64,000 bases of DNA. Source: Fonsecaea monophora. Its lineage: Eukaryota; Ascomycota; Eurotiomycetes; Chaetothyriales; Herpotrichiellaceae. The translations under genes were made by a program, and so were the position numbers. The notes under the pieces are model-generated. The model had not been told where the DNA came from, made no database searches, and worked only from the letters and a program-made list of their open reading frames with translations. Where the stretch lies: assembly GCF_001642475.1 (NCBI RefSeq), contig NW_019173975.1:186001-250000 (forward strand), read 5' to 3'. This document shows, in pieces, positions 45,720-58,094 of the stretch (its first letter is position 1; the number at the start of each line of letters is the position of its first letter).

Positions 45720-47868
45720 TCCGCGAGTCTATCAAACCTGAAAGTCGCGTTTGATTCACCTTGGCTTTCCGGACTGAGAATTCGCCATCAATAGACTGTC
45801 TTTGGCATGCCTTGAACGCTTTTTGAGGTTGGCAACCCCAGAATATGTAGTGGAGTCTGCGTTTTTATGTGCAAGCACGCTGCAAACAGTACCGAGTACC
45901 CCTGGCTGGTCTCCCCGCTTCAAAAAAGCGACTATTGCAATAGTCGTGGCTCATTCTCATAGTATCGTGGCTTGTAGTGAAACGCGAACTATCCCCGAGG
46001 ATTTCCTAATGAGGCTAAGAGCGAGGCCCGAAGGAAGGGAACGAGCTTCTACCACTTGCGTTCAACGGTGGTGGCGGATATGGGTGTGCAGTTCGTTTTG
46101 ACTGGCAAAACGGTCGACCAGGGTCAGCATCGTCATGGGACCAAGTTCTCGAGGTCTCAATGCGAATTGTAACAATGCTGACTTGACATCAACCAGGCGA
46201 AGACAGGGCTTCAATGTGGCCGATGTCGCCAAAGGTGCCAATCATAGCTTATACGGACTTGAACGTCGGAGTAGCTGGCTGATTGCTGGCGAGGTGGTTA
46301 ATAAATCTGAGATCGGTGGTCAAAGTGCAGAGTCCACCTGGCTTGAACCTAATCAGCTCTACTCCGCCACGTGGTGTTCTGCAGCGAAGCCTTCGAATAT
46401 TCTTTGCGGAGGTTTTTAAATCGCCTGCTGTGTCTGCTCCTCGGAGGTTCCTCCTTCTTGTAGATCGGCACTTTTGTAGGCGTTAATGGAGGGAACATGA
46501 GCGCCTAAGAAACATCGCTCGAGGATATCAGGCAAATTCTAACAAGGTCTTCCGGGCTCAGCCTCTAAGAAGGAAGCGGGAAGTATGAACGCACGGATAG
46601 TTAGCTGATGGCGTGGTCCGACTTTGCCGATTTCCACATTAACCGCCGGCGATCACAAGTGACGGAAAAGGGCAATGAGGGAGAAGAGCTCGATACCGAA
46701 GCCCTGGCGTGATGGGCAATGATGAAGGAGAGGGAGTCACTGTCTTTGGTGCTTCTGTGGTAGGTATCGCGTGTTCGGTTTGCTCGATAAGTCCTCCGCT
46801 CTCAAGCGATCTGTAACCCCCGTCAGCTATCGTCGATGGAGAATGGTTGGAGGTGGTCAAGGCCAAGCGCTAGAACGTTTGCTCCTGGAGACACCAGGCA
46901 CATGCGGCAGTTGAGCTGGATACCCTAGAATTGGTCTAGCGAAGCGGACGCCGTTTGGGCAAAACGGAGACTTCCCACGGTTGCAGGAAAAGCCCAGTCG
47001 AAGACTCGTGGGAGGAGAGACAAGGGTGCACAACCTCTGACCCGTGATCTCTTGATCTCTTGACCCGAGTGTTGATCTTGTTTGACATTGTTTTGCGGGA
47101 ATGCATGCGAAGCGAGGGCCTTTCAGTGCGACAATAGGTACCTCGTAAATGGTATGGAACCAGGGGCGTCTTCGAGACGCAGCAGATGGGTGGCAGCCGA
47201 CTATCATTAATCGCGATCTTCGCTGAGTGACCACTTTGGCTCAAGCCCGTGGGTGACGCTGGCCCTAAAGGGGGGTTTTGACGGGCGTTGATGATGGAGG
47301 GGCGGGTTCCTTCTAGCTGGTGGTGCACAGCCGAGTTCTCACCAATTGCCCACTATTATTCCAGCCAGGCGTACATCAAAAGGCCCCTCGGCGTGAAGCC
47401 AGACATGCAACTCAGGATCCAACGCGCTCGCTTTGGCCAGCCTCCCCCCAGGAGCCAGAACTCCGTCGCTTCTAGCTGCTGCGCTTGTCACGTCCACCCC
47501 CGCCACAAACCACGAGTCGGGACCCTGTCTGCACCTAGTCAACCAGAAGACGGGATAGGATCCCACCCAGTTGTTACTCCTGGTTGATCGTAGTTAGCTC
47601 GCTGCCTCCCAAGCAGTAGTACTACTACTACTCGGACTGCTACCATATTACTTCCACTACCACCATCTTAAGCCCTTCCGATTTCAAAGCTGATGTAGAC
47701 AACTACCACTCTGCCACCTCCTGCACTGACACTCTCCGGCCTACAGTCCTCACCTCCTCTCGCTTGCTCTACTGTCGCTTTACTCCCGATGCGCTCCCCT
47801 CCAGCCTGATTACAACTCTAGTTTACTTGCCCATGTATTCGGGTGTCCGCAGATGAGGCGCGTCAACC
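45720..47868. other. gene-poor stretch and creB promoter
   Basis: About 2.1 kb without a convincing gene. Small frames at 46639-47234 and 47288-47587 have no recognisable content. The last few hundred bases are the CreB promoter and leader, including a TACTAC microsatellite at 47614-47632 and pyrimidine-rich DNA. Confidence 0.5.
47614..47632. repeat. AGT/ACT trinucleotide tract
   Basis: An imperfect palindromic run of AGTAGT and ACTACT units about 240 bp upstream of the CreB start. Confidence 0.7.
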
Positions 47869-50271
47869 ATGACTTCCTTCTTTGGAAAGCTGAAGAGCCA
47901 GGTGAGTCCAGATCTCTCAAATATACCCGGTGGAGGCTGCGCCAGTTTTCCATTGTCTTTGTTTGTTGGCCGCTGTGGAATAAATAGTAACTAACGGCCT
48001 GGTCTCTCCTCAGAATGCATCTGCACCAGCAGTAGGCGCGTCCACGGCCAAAAAGGACGCAAATGCGCCTTTACCAACCCCTCTCGAGCGCATGCTAGCG
48101 AATGCTGGCCCGCTTCGCAACGATGGCAGTGATAAATTCTTTGGCATGGAAAATGTATGTCTTAGTCTTGCCTGAAAAAAAAAAATCTTTGCCTCCGTTG
48201 TTAACACAGCATCTTTTGCAGTTCGGAAACAGCTGGTCAGTGCTGAAACAACATCCACGCCGAGTGTTCTTGGTCTGATTTTCGCAGCTATTGCAATTCG
48301 ATCCTGCAGTGTCTCTATTATTCGGTGCCTTTCCGAGAACACGTCCTTTCGTATCCACGCCGGTCCAACCCTGACGCCGTTGCCCATGCTCAGTTGCACG
48401 CTCCTCCTCGAGTACCGCCGAATCAACAAAACGGCGCGGCGAAGAAGCCACCCCCTGGGCCTGCATCCTCGCGAAATGCCGGCACTCCTCCTCAACAACA
48501 ACAGAAGCCCGAGGATAAAGACTCGCCGGAGTACAAGAAGAAACAGGCGATTTTAAACGGCCCCATTCTGAACATGACTTACGATAACTCACAGGATTAT
48601 GACATGCCAGAAAGCCTTTTTACATCGATGAAGGACATATTCGAGGCCATCGTCTTGCATCAGTCGAGGATGGGAGTCGTGAGCGGGCACAGATTTCTCG
48701 AGGTTCTTCGTAAGGAAAATGAGATGTTCAGGTCTGCCATGCACCAGGATGCGCATGAGTTTCTCAACCTCCTTCTCAACACCGTGGTGGAGAATATCGA
48801 GGATCACGACAGAAAAGTGACTGCGCAGAAGAAATCGGAGGAGCCTTCACCCGCAATTGAGCCAGCGACGGATATGGCCAGAACAGAATCAGCGACTGTT
48901 TCATTCCCCTCTATATTACCAGTTCCGACAGCAAATTCTCCGACAAAGTGGCTACACGGCCTTTTCGAAGGTACACTTACGTCTGAAACCAGATGCTTGA
49001 CTTGCGAAAACGTTTCCCAGCGTGACGAACCTTTCCTAGATCTTTCGGTCGATTTGGAGCAGCATTCATCGGTCACCGCGTGTTTACGAAGATTTTCCGA
49101 GGAGGAGATGCTCTGCGAGCGAAACAAGTTCCACTGTGACAATTGTGGCGGCCTCCAGGAAGCAGAGAAACGAATGAAAATCAAGCGACTTCCACGAATA
49201 TTGGCTTTACACCTGAAGCGTTTTAAGTATACTGAAGATTTCGGGCGCCTTCAGAAGTTATTCCACAAAGTTGTGTATCCTTATCATTTGAGACTCTTCA
49301 ACACCACCGACGATGCAGAGGATCCTGACCGACTATACGAGCTATATGCAGTGGTCGTTCATATCGGCGGAGGACCATATCATGGCCACTATGTCGCGGT
49401 TATCAAAACCCAGGATCGGGGCTGGCTTCTTTTCGACGACGAGATGGTTGAACCTGTCGACAAAAACTTTGTCCGCAACTTCTTTGGTGATAAACCGGGG
49501 CTTGCATGTGCCTACGTACTATTTTACCAAGAGACAACACTCGAAGCCGTTCAAAAGGAGCAAAGAATGGAGGGAAAGAGACGAGCTTCGCAAGATCTAA
49601 CCAATCCCCTAGGTGTTGATGCCAATCACTCAGCCGAATTGCATCGTGTTGAGACATTCAGTCCAACGGGCTCTCCAGCGTCCACTGCAGAAGCCGCACA
49701 ATACGCGGCGCTCGATCACGCGGTCACCGCGCCACCTCAATTTAAGGCCAACGGCCATGTTGAAACACCCCAATCGCCTCCTAATTTCACCCCAGCCAGA
49801 CCGACCAGTCCTGTTGTGCAAAGCAAGAAAGAAAAGGCGAAAGAGGAAAAGGCACGGAAAGCGGCAGAGAAACAGGCAGAGAAGGAAAGACAAGAAGCCG
49901 AACGACAACGCCGCAAAGACTTAGCGAACAAAATTACAGAGGCGCACAAGAGACAAGAGGCGGAACTTAAGGCGGCAATGGAAGCAAGTAAGGCGACAAA
50001 GGCCGAGGAGGATAGGCGTAACGCCCTTGAAAGAGCGCACACCGTTCAAGCAAACGGAAGTAGCCATTCAGGTCTCGATCGGTTCAAACGATCGAAGAGT
50101 CTGCGATTCGGATCCTTGACCAGAAGAGACAAGCCGCCATCGAATCCATCGGAGGAAAATATGGTTCCCTCAGTAACACCAGAGAGTGCGGATCCTCCAG
50201 AAAAAGAGAAGGAGAAGGAGAAGAGAAATCGTTTCAGCATTCGAAAGAAGTCGTTCGGCGTGTTATCATGA
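47869..50271 (+). CDS. creB: ubiquitin carboxyl-terminal hydrolase CreB (USP12/46-type)
   Basis: Four exons: 47869-47901, 48014-48154, 48222-48235 and 48288-50271, giving 723 residues. The third exon is 14 nt and encodes FGNS plus two bases of the catalytic Cys codon, so that FGNSCYCNSILQCLYYS (Cys63) forms only after splicing. Other USP features: the zinc ligands CLTC (about 298) and CDNC (about 346), the catalytic His in GGPYHGHYV (about residue 430), and WLLFDDEMV. The C-terminal ~220 residues are a charged coiled coil rich in Lys, Glu and Ala followed by a basic tail. CreB removes ubiquitin from regulators and transporters and, with the WD40 protein CreC, takes part in carbon catabolite repression in moulds. 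The overall match to CreB is close throughout the catalytic core. Confidence 0.93.
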
Positions 50272-51860
50272 CGAAGGCGCAGGTGCCAGCGCAGTTTCGA
50301 GTGGATTTATCTTCGACATTGGTTTGCATTGCACATATATCTTTTGACGCATTATTAGAAGCCGACGAAGCGAAACTAATGTTTGGGGATCTTGCCATGG
50401 TTGGTCTACCTGGAACTTATACTCCTGGCAGCACAAAATCGTCGATATATCTGTCCGTTGTCAGCCGGACCACCTTCGCGTGTGAATTGCACGCTCACGC
50501 TCTCGAATTTATGACTGGGTTACGAAACTTTACTATACGGTGACGGCATTTACACGGCGCCTTCATCGTCAGCATGACTTTACTCTACCCAGTGTTTCGC
50601 CATTGCTCGGTTGGCAAGCCGATATATCAAATAGACGGTCAGGTCGCGAGCATTCCTACGACGGAAAACTATGTATTCATCGACGACGCAGCTAGTGCGT
50701 CGAAAAACAAAACACGGTCTCAGCTTGGATGATCCCGGACAAGTCAGGTGCCATGGAAGATATCGAGAGGTAGCAGGGCCGATAAGGTCCAGTTCGAGAA
50801 CCGGTTGACAGGGCTTGTGGGCACGTGGCTTCGCGTGGCCTGTGTTGGCTATGCCGTGGTCCAATCCGATTATGGCGGGACTAAAGACATGAGGACTTCC
50901 GACTTGGAGATGCGAATGATCCTGACCTGCGTGTTGAATACTCTTGTCATTCTCGCTGGTGGCCAAGTGAAAAGTGCGGAGCGTTTCGTTTAATAAAGGT
51001 GAAAACACATTTAAAAACCTACAGGGGGAGCAATATCAAAAATCGCATATAGGTGAAAGAAAAGAAAACAGAGACGATCATGAATATAGATCTTGCCAGA
51101 AATATTAGTCCTCTGGATTCATTTCGGCGCTGGTGCCTCGATGTTCCCCGGACCGTGTTTTCTTTGCTTGCCCAATATTCCCATAAGCCTCAGGTAGTTG
51201 GATTGACATCCACGTCCGGTTGGGCATGTCCCTGGTCTGCCACGCAGAGGTGGACGGAGCCTCGCTCAGGGACTGCAGCCAGACAAGACTCCTGCATTTC
51301 CACCGCCATTCGTAGGTCACGGTCCGCTTTTACTAGGGAGCAGTACACGGTGAGCTCACCCCTTTCGCAGCGTTCCGGGGCTGTTGAGCACGCCCGCCAA
51401 GACGGGTGTGGTGTAGCGCTGGCTCGGACTCGAAGCTGTGCTCGATCTCTGCTTCAGATCAATCTACCTGGTGGCTCGCCGAGTCGAGGGTCGGCTGTTT
51501 TCGAGATCCAAAAGGCCGATGACGGCTTATGGGGCGAGCTGGCTCTGAAGGGGAGATCGGCCGAGTGATTCAGTGTCAGTCCGCCGCCACGAGCGGACGA
51601 TATGCAACATTTCCATCTCTCGAATCTCGAGTTTTAGGCTTCCAGCGACTGATACATCCATGTCTGATACTCTTCGCCCGGATCATTCGTAGTATGGGTT
51701 GCAGATAGAGCATTGGATCGCTCGGCTTGCAAGTGTCCGTGTATCTGATATTTTGCCTTTGGTTTTTCTCAGTTCGTGTGGCATGCCAACCAAGTGAACG
51801 ACCCGAATTTCTCATGAACCGGCCCCATTGAGTCGATGGTGGTGCTGGTGGGAGCTGATA
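50272..51860. other. convergent intergenic region
   Basis: About 1.6 kb between the 3' ends of CreB and YOS1. Overlapping frames at 50580-51008 and 51053-51568 lack recognisable content. Confidence 0.45.
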
Positions 51861-52493
51861 TCATCCGAGCATAATTTCATAAATGATAATCAAAGAATTC
51901 AACAGGATCAGCGGCACTGTTTCCATCCCCCCAATAACGAGCTTTTGTTAGCACAGTTCAGAATCACCACCAGGCGGAAAAACTTTCGCGGCCACGCCCC
52001 TAATGCAGCATGCCAGGCCAGGTCATGTTGGGAGGTGTACTAACCTCGACATAGCGTGCGGACACTCGATATCAGGTTGATGCCTTTGCTGCGAAAGCTC
52101 TCCGGGTCCTGACCGGGAGCACCGAACGCAGCGCCGGCAGAAGGGTCGTTCAAAGAGGTTTTGCCCCAGCCAACTGTTTACGCCAAGTTTGATCCGTTAG
52201 TCCTTTTGTATTTTGCTTCATCTTGATCTTTCCTGAACGATGCGCGGCGCGAGACAGAAACAATAGTGGGGGAAAGAGAGAGAGTATGAAGAATGCAGGA
52301 TCGGTGAGATTCGGGGTTGGACGTACTTCGAGCGAGGAAGCGGTCTTCAGACAGGATCGCGATGGCGTTGAGGAGAAGGCAACTCGCTGATGCAGAAGAC
52401 AGTCGGTTAGTGTCACAGCACCACTGTAAGAGAAGGGAATCTGGTCTGGTACTCACCGTAGATGAACGGCCCGAAGCCAAAAAGACTGAGCAT
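51861..52493 (-). CDS. YOS1: Yos1-like ER-Golgi transport protein
   Basis: Four exons on the minus strand: 52457-52493, 52327-52386, 52045-52173 and 51861-51916, giving 93 residues. No long frame exists in any one phase. Three phase-1 introns rebuild a complete family profile: MLSLFGFGPFIY, then LLLNAIAILSEDRFLARIGW, then FGAPG and INLISSVRTLCRVPLILLNS, ending in YEIMLG. There are two membrane spans, residues of about 5-25 and 73-92. Yos1 is a small ER and Golgi membrane protein that joins Yip1 and Yif1 and is needed for COPII vesicle traffic. The length is close to the usual 80-90 residues. Confidence 0.93.
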
Positions 52494-53403
52494 TGTTGTC
52501 GGTCTTGGTCGGACGGGTTTAAACGTCCTATGCGCAAGGATGAATGCGACAAGAGAGACACTATCCTTTGAAGTCACAGCTCGAGCATAGGATCTGCAGT
52601 GAATGAACAGGGGATGGTCAAGAGATATCCAAGTGTTGCATGTTGAAGCCACGAAAGCATGATCGGCGCAGGGAACATCATACGGCCGAGCATCCGAGCC
52701 AACGTGAGCTAACGGGTTGGTAGAATGTGTCCCAAGTCCCAATCACAAGTTCCCCACTCAGCTACGGAGTACCGAATACAGATCCATCGAAGATTGTAAA
52801 ATCTTACCGCTGTCCACATATTTATATATCTGCCCCTATCTGCCATATGCAAGTGGGCGACGGGCCGGAAAAGGAAATCAAAGACATGGGATAGCCCCAT
52901 CGGGACATTGCATCTTTGATATCCCAACCTCATTGGGAAACCTCTTTCGGAAACCCGCTTCCTATATCATGCGTCTCAGTGTACCGAGTACAATACCTTG
53001 CCTGTCAGCCTCAGTGGCCTTACCGGACTCAGATACATGATGTCTCCTGAGAGATACCTTTGCGACCGAATTCTAGCTCAATAGACTCCATCAGATATCG
53101 CAGATGAACATCTTTTTTCGAGAAGCCGAGGGTATCATGGACCGAGTCGTGGGATCTTCCATCTCCGCACCACTCATGGCATGCGAACGTCGATAGCGTG
53201 CGTAGGCGGGGTCGGAGCTGCCACATCTATCAACTGACTCAGATAAAGAAGGAATGCAGCAGGGCTTAACAGTCTATATAAGACGTCTGGGTGTGCATGT
53301 TCCATCTCCTATCTCCTCTCCATCCTCCCAAGTTATCAAGAGTTTTGCCAGAGCACCATTGAAATCTGATCTCCCCTGCAATATCGGTCGCATACCATCC
53401 ACC
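52494..53403. other. divergent intergenic region
   Basis: About 0.9 kb between YOS1 (leftward) and the cupin gene (rightward). It carries both promoters; a TATATAAGA-like word at about 53275 could be the TATA element of the cupin gene. No gene seen. Confidence 0.45.
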
Positions 53404-53967
53404 ATGTCTGGAATGCTCCAATCTGTCACCGACCTACCCCCTGTCAAGCGACACATAGCAACCCACGATGCCAACGGCAAGAGCGTGTATCTGGATTCGC
53501 CTGCACAACAATACTTCCCCGTCCCGAACGTCGGTGGGCTTGCCCGTTCCTTTTCCGTGTCGTCGGTCCCAGCCAAACTCGAAAACGACGAAGACGTGAA
53601 AGCGTATCTTGGCACCGACGGACCAACAAGCTGGACGTCCCCAAACATTGTCACACCAAATGGAGTGAACCTGCTCATTGTCGATCTGGCGCCTGGAGGG
53701 TCGAGTGTGATGCATCGGACCGTGTCCATTGACTTTTCTGTCTGTGTGATCGGGGAGATTGAGCATGAGTTGGACGGTGGAGAGAGGGTCTTGTTGAAGC
53801 CAGGGGACCATATTGTCCAACGAGGCACCATGCATCGGTGGCACAACGCCTCCAAGACCAAGCCAGCGAGATTCATCGCCACCACGGTCTCTTGCGTGCC
53901 ATTCGACATTGCTGGCAAACAGCTGGAGGAGATTCACCTGCCGCCGGATTCGCAAGAGAAGTTGTAA
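53404..53967 (+). CDS. cupin domain protein
   Basis: An intronless frame of 187 residues. The start at 53404 lies in an excellent context (ccaccATGtc) and the frame is open further upstream. The C-terminal half is a cupin barrel: VDLAPGGSSVMHRTVSIDF, then VIGEIEHELDGGERVLLKPG and DHIVQRGTMHRWHNAS. Candidate metal ligands are the His in VMHRT and the His in MHRWHN. The N-terminal half has a second strand-rich segment. Similar small fungal cupins are often annotated as 'cupin_2' or AraC-like and may be enzymes of secondary or aromatic metabolism. The substrate is unknown and there is no biosynthetic cluster next to it. Confidence 0.85.
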   Translation: MSGMLQSVTDLPPVKRHIATHDANGKSVYLDSPAQQYFPVPNVGGLARSFSVSSVPAKLENDEDVKAYLGTDGPTSWTSPNIVTPNGVNLLIVDLAPGGSSVMHRTVSIDFSVCVIGEIEHELDGGERVLLKPGDHIVQRGTMHRWHNASKTKPARFIATTVSCVPFDIAGKQLEEIHLPPDSQEKL

Positions 53968-54737
53968 CTTCTAACAGGATAGCCAATGGCAGGAATGGCC
54001 CGCCCATCAAATAAACATCTACATTCGCTTCTCGTTCCACTGTGTTTCTGCCTCACCTGTCTCCACTAACTGCCTCATATTCACTGCTCTCCAGGCAATC
54101 ACATGCCAGTCGGAAAATCACAGCCATATTAATTGCAATCCCAGAAATCTCTCCAACATATCCCAACAAAGAAGTTCACACAGCGGTAAAGAGACCTATA
54201 ATACCTGCGATCTTCGAGGGATCATGTTCGGGAAAGTTTAGTGGGTTTGGTGGGAGGGGCCTTTCCAGACGTGGCCGCTGCTTAGCAGTAAGGTCTCGCC
54301 ACGTCAAAAACCGAAGAAGTAAGATTCCATCTTACAGAGTAGGTCATAGAACCAATACAGTGGCTGTTGTAAGATTGCTCGATAACGCTCACCACCGGGG
54401 TGAGGACAGGAGCCGCAACACCTACTGAGGTTCGAGTGGGAAAGGTAATATCAGCTTGGTCGGATTCACTAAACTTTTTGCCATTTGAGATGAAGAAGTA
54501 TTCGGTTCGATTCCCAGATGGATCAAACACTTCTTTTTTGTAGCCACCGTGATCCCGGGATTGTCCATGTGTGAAGTGAAAGGTGGTGGTTGAAATGGTA
54601 TCACAAGGCTGTGGGGACAAGGCTGAAGCTACATCATATACCCACCCATCCATCCTCACCCTCTGTCAACCTCATTCATTATCACTCAAGTACATGTTGA
54701 TCCTTCTAATCAAACTGTTGGCACTCCTGAACAAAGA
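53968..54737. other. intergenic region
   Basis: About 0.8 kb between two plus-strand genes. Frames at 54042-54428 and 54282-54659 are not recognisable. The right end holds the ALG12 promoter. Confidence 0.5.
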
Positions 54738-56723
54738 ATGAGCATGAGTCGACTCGAGCTCTGGCATTCATCCTACTTTCTTTTCCCATTTCTCACCCTG
54801 TGCCACCTGTACATCTCCCCCTATACCAAAGTCGAAGAATCCTTCAATATCCAAGCTGTCCATGACATACTGGAATATGGCGTGCCTACCCATAACGCAA
54901 ATGTCAAATTCAAGGCCCTCTATGACCATATGACATTTCCTGGCGCCGTGCCTCGGACATTCATTGGGGCTGTGGTTCTAGCAGCCGTTGCGAGGCCGTT
55001 TGTTTGGCTCGGAAATCTTGATGGGAGACAGCAGCAACTACTCGGTGAGAGAGACACACAGCATCCAGGATCGAACCGTACTGCCATACACTTTTCATCA
55101 CTGACTCTGGATACCCTAGTCCGCTCGATTCTCGGTCTCTTCAATGCAGCTGCTCTCACCTACTATGCATCAGGTGTGAGGCGAGCCTATGGCAAGACTG
55201 CCGCAGCTTGGTACACCATTCTCCAAGCAAGTCAGTTTCATGTGTGGTATTATTCGTCGCGGACATTGCCCAACATGTTCGCCTTTGGGATGAGTATGTG
55301 GCCCGCGTCCACTCCGTACCAACTGGAAGACTGCTAAAACAAGGACCGTCCAGGCACGATTGCACTCTCCCTCCTCCTCCCGGTTACGCCGTCGACCACA
55401 GAATCCCTGGTCAAACGAAACAAGCTGGCACTGTACCTGCTCACCCTCGCAGCTATCATATTCCGCTCCGAGATTGCTCTTCTTCTAGGCTGTCAATGCC
55501 TTTACATGCTGCTCCGCCCGGGGTTCAACCTCCCCGTGGCCATCTCCCTGATCCGCAGGATCTTCATCCCGGCCATCCTCACCGCGACGGTCACAGGCCT
55601 TTTGTTGACCGTGTCTGTCGACACCTTTTTCTGGCAGTCGCCAAAACCTCTGTGGCCCGAACTCGTGGCCTTCTTGTCCAACGTCTTCCCACCGGAGGGG
55701 AGCCTCGGGGCCTCTGCTTGGGGGACGAGTCCCTGGCATTGGTACTTCACCAACGCTCTGCCGCGACTTCTGATGAATCCCCTGGTGGTGGTGGTGCTGA
55801 TACCTGCCGCCTTCATTTACCCCGGCATAGCAACGTCGAGCTTGGACCTCATAGTCCCCTCGATGGGCTATGTCTGTTTATATTCGTGCCTCGCTCACAA
55901 AGAGACACGCTTCCTCTTCCCCGTCATTCCCCCATTGACAGCAGCAGGCGCCAGAGTCGCTGCTCACATCTCCACCCTCGGCGATCGCCATCTGCGCCAC
56001 TACCTCGTCACAAACCTGATCGTCCTGACTACAATCCTCACCGCGCTTCTCTCCCACTTGTTCCTCCTCCCGCTGTCTGCGCAGACCTACCCAGGCGCCC
56101 AGGCGCTGTCGTCCCTGCACGCCCTCTCGCTCAACTACCCACCGCAACCGACCGTCCGCGTGCACCTGACCAACCTCGCCCTGCAGACGGGGGTGACGCA
56201 CTTCCTCTCCACGCCGTCGCTCACGAACTCGTCAGGCCACGGCCGGCCCGTCTTCTACCTCCCCGGCTCACCGTCGGGCGACAAGCCGGCGCTCGTGTCG
56301 ACGCTGCGCACGCGGTGGGTCTACGACAAATCGGACAACGAGACCGACCTGCTCTCCCCGATGTTCTGGGCGCGGTTTGACTACGTCGTCATCGAGGACC
56401 CCGCCCGCGTCATCGGCCGCTGGGACGTCGTCGACAAGGTCCCCTCGCTGGGACCTCTGCGCCTCGTCGGCCCCGACGTCGGCAGGGGTACGCTGGTCCT
56501 GGGCGGCAGGGGCGAGAGGAGGGAAGACGACGCCCTCGCCCGCCTCGTGGACGCCATGTACGGCGAAAAGGTGAAATGGTTATACGGAGTCGTGCACGAT
56601 CTGCTCAGGGAAGGCTATGGACTGCACAACGTGCTGGGTCGGCGAGCGAGTTGGACAAAGGGGTGGTGGGTGCACTGGGGGCTGGAGAACAGGTTGTACA
56701 TTCTAAAGAGGGCACAGTCGTAG
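54738..56723 (+). CDS. ALG12: ALG12 alpha-1,6-mannosyltransferase
   Basis: Two exons, 54738-55293 and 55354-56723, give 641 residues. The phase-1 splice gives FAFGMSTIALSLLLP and keeps the frame. The motif YISPYTKVEESFNIQAVHDI, with the nearby YDHMTFPGAVPRTFIG, marks the GT22 family and specifically the ALG12 group. Multiple hydrophobic helices span the chain (for example LALYLLTLAAII, IPAILTATVTGLLL and YVCLYSCLAHKETRFLF). ALG12 adds the eighth mannose, in alpha-1,6 linkage, to Man7GlcNAc2-PP-dolichol in the ER lumen using dolichyl-phosphate mannose. A soluble C-terminal part follows. It converges on the dynamitin gene, with only about 230 bp between stops. Confidence 0.9.
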
Positions 56724-56954
56724 TAGTAGCAGTAGTAGGGGGAGGAGGCGGAGGAGAGTGGCGTTTTCGCCATCAAGACGGTCCATGGCATGAAATGATA
56801 GACACTTTTTTTTCTTGGGTTGGTCTCCTCTTTTTATGATACTGGGGAAAAAAACCCTTTTTCCATCCATCTATCCGACCAGGACACCACCACCACCACC
56901 ACCACTCGTCTCGTATCTCACTCCATTGGTTACCTGCTCACCTGCTTCCTGCTA
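56724..56954. other. convergent 3' spacer
   Basis: A short spacer between ALG12 and dynamitin stops. It contains a GTAGTAGCAGTAGTAG run directly after the ALG12 stop and a CCACCACCACC run near 56890. Confidence 0.6.
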
Positions 56955-58058
56955 CTATCTCTGCTCCAACGTCCCGATCCGGGCCTCGAGCTCTCTGACT
57001 CTCCCTCCCAGAATCTCAACGTTCTCCTTCATGACGCCTCCCAACTCGGCCATGCCCTTCTCGACCGTGTCGACCGCTTCCCTCCACCGGGCAATCTCCT
57101 CCCTGGTCTCGCCCTGGCGCTTCTCCAACGCGTCCACCAGGGCCTTGGCCTGTGCCGCGCCGTCGTGGATCACGCTCAGCGTCCGCAGCCGCTCCAGCAC
57201 GACGGGCAACAGGGGCTGCAGGTCCTGGATGGTGGGGAGGACGTTGTACAGCGCCGTGATCTTGGAGGATTGCTCGTCCAGGAAGAGCTTGCTCTGGATC
57301 TGCAGAGATTCCTCGCCGGGTCCCGCCGCGGCGGCGGTGGCGGCGGCGTCAGCGATGTTCTCTCCCGGTTTGCTCTCGACAGCGTGCGCATTGGCTGCCG
57401 CGGCGGCGACACTACTGCTGGTGGTTGAGAATCCCCGAAGGCGAGGGCGGGCGTTGGAATGCACCGTCGCCGAGACGAGCTGTTGCATCCGCTTGTCGTG
57501 GAGGTCGGCCAGGGACGCGAGGGCTTGTTTGCGAGAGGCGGCCAGACGGTCCGACTCGCTGATCAGAGTCTTGAGTCGCGCGGAAATGGTCTCCAGCAGC
57601 GCCGTGTTGCCTTGAGATGCAGATGTGGACGGGGCGTCTCCTGACGCGGTTGCTTGTGGTGCGAGCGTGGCGGATAAGGTCGTGACCTGCGTGGACAGGC
57701 TTGCGAGAGTCGGGAGGATGGCCCCAGTCTGAGAAGCTGCACTTGTAGAGGCGACACCCAACGCAGATTCCAGGGCGGCGAGACGGTCCGAAAAGGCTGC
57801 CACGGCAGATAGGGTGGCCGGCGCAGCTTGTGCTGCTGCTGCCTCTGCGTTCGACGACATCGTGCCACTCTCTTTCTGCTGATGTCGCTGGCCTTGCAGG
57901 GAACTCGACTTCAATCTTGAGAGGAATTCGTCCTCCGCCGAGGTGCCGGTCTTCAATCTGGCCTTCATGCTTAAACCGTCCAACACCCGACTGAGTTCTC
58001 GCACACCATCCACATCGACGTCTTGGTCGGCTGCAGCTGCGCCCCCAATTCCTTGATT

Positions 58059-58094
<36 letters not shown>

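Noticed and set aside
51053..51568. A 171-residue plus-strand frame
   Set aside because: It lies in the spacer between convergent genes and shows no motif.
55208..56380. A 390-residue plus-strand frame
   Set aside because: Out-of-frame shadow of ALG12 in GC-rich DNA; the true frame holds the ALG12 motifs and membrane helices.
56815..57615. A 266-residue plus-strand frame
   Set aside because: Antisense shadow of dynamitin.
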